From Gammaproteobacteria bacterium (GTDB taxonomy: Bacteria; Pseudomonadota; Gammaproteobacteria; UBA6429; Thiohalophilaceae): a DNA stretch of 7,570 nt. Of this stretch, positions 5,575 through 7,570 are shown in pieces. The first letter of the stretch is position 1. Every line of letters begins with the position of its first letter. Location: positions 1 to 7,570 of the forward strand of contig DRJN01000192.1 of assembly GCA_011052165.1 (NCBI GenBank), given 5' to 3'. Position numbers and translations under genes: made by a program. The notes under the pieces were generated by a model. The model did not search any database and had not been told where the DNA came from. It saw only the letters and a program-made list of their open reading frames with translations.

Positions 5575-7419
5575 ATGCCGCAAATCGAGGAGTCAACCTC
5601 CGCACAGGAACGCAACGCTCAGCTTGATTCCGGCGGCTATGACTGGGGCTATATTCTCACAGTGGCAAAGGAACACCGGCGTGATCTGATCCTCGCCCAC
5701 CTGGTCGCGATTCTCGCCGTGCTGGTCACGGTGCCTATTCCTCTGTTAATGCCTCTGCTGGTGGACGAAGTGTTGCTACACAAACCCGCCACGTTGGTGG
5801 GGGTGATGAATCACCTGTTTCCGGTGCAGTGGCAGGGGCCGGTGTTGTATATCGGCACTATTCTGCTGCTAACGATGTGCCTGCGCCTGACGGGATTGTT
5901 GCTGGGGGTATGGCAAACCATGCGCTTCACCTTGGTGGCCAAGGATGTGACCTACCGTATGCGCAGGGGATTGCTTGCTCGCCTGCAGACGATTTCCATG
6001 GCCGAGTACGAAACGCTGGGCAGTGGTGCGGTGGCCTCGCGTTTTGTGACGGATCTTAATGTGATTGACGGGTTTGTCGGCGTCTCGCTCAGTAAAACCC
6101 TGGTCTCCATTCTGAGCCTGATGGGTATTACCGTTATTCTGCTCTGGATGCACTGGCAACTGGCGCTGTTCATCCTGTTTATGAATCCGCTGGTTATTTA
6201 CTTTACCGTGGTGTTAGGCAAGGGCGTCAAACATCTGAAGAAGCGGGAAAACAGTGCCTTTGAGATTTTCCAGCAGGCGCTGGTGGAAACGCTGGAGGGC
6301 ATTCATGAAATCCGGGCCGGTAATCGTGAGCGCTACTACCTTGGCCAGGTCATGGACAAGGCGAGGAAAATAAAAGAGCATTCCGCCGCCTTTTCCTGGA
6401 AGTCCGATGCAGCCGGCCGGTTTTCTTTCGGTATCTTTCTCCTTGGGTTTGATGTTTTTCGCGCCATCAGTATGTTGATGGTGGTGTACTCCAATCTCAG
6501 TGTGGGCGAGATGATGGCGGTGTTCGGTTATCTCTGGTTCATGATGGGGCCGGTGCAGGAGGTGTTGAATATCCAGTATGCCTGGTATGGCGCAAAGGCG
6601 GCCATGCACCGCATTAATCAGCTGTTTGAGTTACAGCAGGAGCCGGAATATCCGCATTTGCATAATCCTTTCAGTGGCAAGCAAACCGTTGGCATCGAAG
6701 TGCGGGATATCTGTTTCAGTTATGCTCGGGATAGTGAGGCGGTGCTTCGGCATGTCAATCTGGAAATTCGTCCAGGGGAAACGGTCGCCCTGGTGGGCGC
6801 CAGCGGCGGCGGTAAGTCCACCCTGGTCCAGGTTCTTCTTGGCATGTACCCCGCACAGCAGGGGATGCTGTATTTTGATGGTGTGCCCGTGACAGAAATC
6901 GGCCTGGATGTGGTGCGTGATAATGTGGCCACGGTGATGCAGCATCCGGCCCTATTCAATGCCTCGGTACGCCAGAATCTGACCCTGGGACTGGATATCC
7001 TCGATGAGACCCTGTGGCAGGCGTTGGAGACGGCTCAGTTGCGTGATGTGGTGCTAGCTATGCCACGGGGACTGAATACGATCGTCGGCCGCCAGGGCGT
7101 GCGTCTGTCGGGGGGGCAACGCCAGCGTCTGGCGATGGCCCGTATGCTGCTGAGCAAGCCCGGGGTGGTGATTCTGGATGAAGCCACCTCCGCGCTGGAT
7201 ACGGCCACCGAAGCCCGTCTGCATGCCGCCATGCGCGATTTTCTGCAAACGCGCACGACTCTGATTATCGCCCACCGGTTAAGTGCGGTAAAACAGGCGG
7301 ACAGGGTTTATGTGTTCGAGGACGGACATATTATCGAGGAAGGCGTACACGAGGATCTGATTCGCAGTAATGGCCTTTACAGCCGCCTCTATGGCCAGCA
7401 GGAAGAGGCCGAAGGATAG
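5575..7419 (+). CDS. ABC exporter half-transporter, fused membrane and ATPase domains (MsbA type)
   Basis: A 614-residue inner-membrane exporter that would work as a dimer. Six hydrophobic segments (about 38-63, 90-112, 170-192, 194-215, 283-308 and 310-332) form the type IV (MsbA-like) membrane domain. The ATPase domain has an A-loop tyrosine (Y383, CFSY), Walker A GASGGGKST (408-416), Q-loop Q456, signature LSGGQ (511-515), Walker B VVILDE (D535, E536), D-loop SALD and switch histidine H567 (IIAHRL). All catalytic residues are present, so it should be active. It has no N-terminal peptidase domain, so it is not a bacteriocin-processing exporter. Lipid, peptide or drug substrates cannot be told apart. 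The frame also has an ATG at 5512, but that one directly follows a small GGCTGA/TCAGCC hairpin with no ribosome binding site. The ATG at 5575 has AGGTGA 10 bases upstream, so I prefer it. No partner gene follows before the window ends. Confidence 0.92.
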   Translation: MPQIEESTSAQERNAQLDSGGYDWGYILTVAKEHRRDLILAHLVAILAVLVTVPIPLLMPLLVDEVLLHKPATLVGVMNHLFPVQWQGPVLYIGTILLLTMCLRLTGLLLGVWQTMRFTLVAKDVTYRMRRGLLARLQTISMAEYETLGSGAVASRFVTDLNVIDGFVGVSLSKTLVSILSLMGITVILLWMHWQLALFILFMNPLVIYFTVVLGKGVKHLKKRENSAFEIFQQALVETLEGIHEIRAGNRERYYLGQVMDKARKIKEHSAAFSWKSDAAGRFSFGIFLLGFDVFRAISMLMVVYSNLSVGEMMAVFGYLWFMMGPVQEVLNIQYAWYGAKAAMHRINQLFELQQEPEYPHLHNPFSGKQTVGIEVRDICFSYARDSEAVLRHVNLEIRPGETVALVGASGGGKSTLVQVLLGMYPAQQGMLYFDGVPVTEIGLDVVRDNVATVMQHPALFNASVRQNLTLGLDILDETLWQALETAQLRDVVLAMPRGLNTIVGRQGVRLSGGQRQRLAMARMLLSKPGVVILDEATSALDTATEARLHAAMRDFLQTRTTLIIAHRLSAVKQADRVYVFEDGHIIEEGVHEDLIRSNGLYSRLYGQQEEAEG

Positions 7420-7482
7420 CGCTTTTTCCTGTTTGCATGACATATTCCGCTAAAATTTTAATAACGGCGCACAATGTTAATC

Positions 7483-7570
7483 GTTGCATAAGTATTTGCA
7501 CCATAGCCCCCTCTCCCTCTGGGAGAGGGTGGGGGTGAGGGGATAAAATACATGCAAATACTTATGCAAC
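7483..7570. repeat. 88-bp nested inverted-repeat element at the right edge (MITE- or REP-like)
   Basis: GTTGCATAAGTATTTGCA (7483-7500) and its exact reverse complement (7553-7570) are perfect 18-base arms. They enclose 52 bases that contain a second independent hairpin (7507-7532) and a G-rich tail. There is no open reading frame inside. The right arm ends on the last base of the window, so the repeat could be longer. The design (matched ends around a short non-coding core) fits a miniature mobile or intergenic palindromic element. It lies 63 bp after the ABC exporter stop and could also end its transcript. Confidence 0.6.
7507..7532. repeat. Inner hairpin CCCTCTCCC/GGGAGAGGG of the right-edge element
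   Basis: CCCTCTCCC (7509-7517) pairs perfectly with GGGAGAGGG (7521-7529) around a TCT loop. Two more C-G pairs extend it past a single bulged T (7530). A GTGAGGGG stretch follows. Palindromes of this pyrimidine/purine type are common intergenic repeats in proteobacterial genomes, from general knowledge. The hairpin at 167-207 is similar in design though not in exact sequence. Confidence 0.6.

Noticed and set aside
7451..7460. TAAAATTTTA palindrome after the ABC exporter
   Set aside because: Ten bases of pure A/T symmetry are common by chance in intergenic DNA, and no GC stem or T-tract makes it a terminator.
7483..7570. Integron attC site, because the element begins with GTT and ends with AAC
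   Set aside because: attC sites have the opposite outer order (RYYYAAC at the 5' end, GTTRRRY at the 3' end), and the third R in GTTGCAT fails. The arms are also perfectly symmetrical, unlike attC.

Overview
The window looks like an ordinary chromosomal stretch from a gammaproteobacterium of moderate GC content. The main support is a full-length RapA (HepA), an RNA polymerase recycling ATPase typical of Gammaproteobacteria. Its Walker A lysine, DEAH box and total length fall almost exactly where they do in the Escherichia coli protein. The exact genus cannot be read from this sequence. The right edge ends on the last base of an inverted repeat, so the window may be a complete contig that broke in a repeat.

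Layout, left to right. (1) The tail of an unrecognised + strand gene (2-187) ends inside a strong GC-rich hairpin (167-207). (2) Convergent to it is rapA on the - strand (217-3126). (3) Divergent from rapA is a small gamma-glutamylcyclotransferase/AIG2-like gene (+, 3216-3620), with a good sigma70-like promoter and a 25-bp dyad in the intergenic gap. (4) A short hairpin (3621-3648) separates it from a convergent - strand cluster of three genes. In transcription order these are a DUF1624/HGSNAT-type membrane acyltransferase (5436-4687), a TatD-associated-type radical SAM protein (4677-4033; 9-bp gap, so probably one operon) and an 83-residue protein of unknown function (3938-3687). (5) Divergent from that cluster is a full-length MsbA-type ABC exporter half-transporter (+, 5575-7419). 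(6) The right edge (7483-7570) is a perfect 18-bp inverted repeat enclosing a CCCTCTCCC/GGGAGAGGG hairpin.

How the genes fit together: rapA and the cyclotransferase are independent housekeeping-type genes (transcription recycling; gamma-glutamyl or glutathione-type metabolism). The acyltransferase, radical SAM gene and ABC exporter meet at one divergent control region. There, candidate promoters for both directions overlap a perfect 12-bp palindrome (5471-5482), which suggests shared control but does not prove it. I see no CRISPR array, tRNA, rRNA, transposase, phage gene or defence system. The most unusual items are non-coding: the nested terminal repeat at the right end, a possible second related hairpin at the left end, the palindrome between the divergent promoters, and a leader hairpin that would cover the ribosome binding site of the ABC exporter. 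The least explained genes are the radical SAM protein, whose family has no established reaction, and the 83-residue protein.
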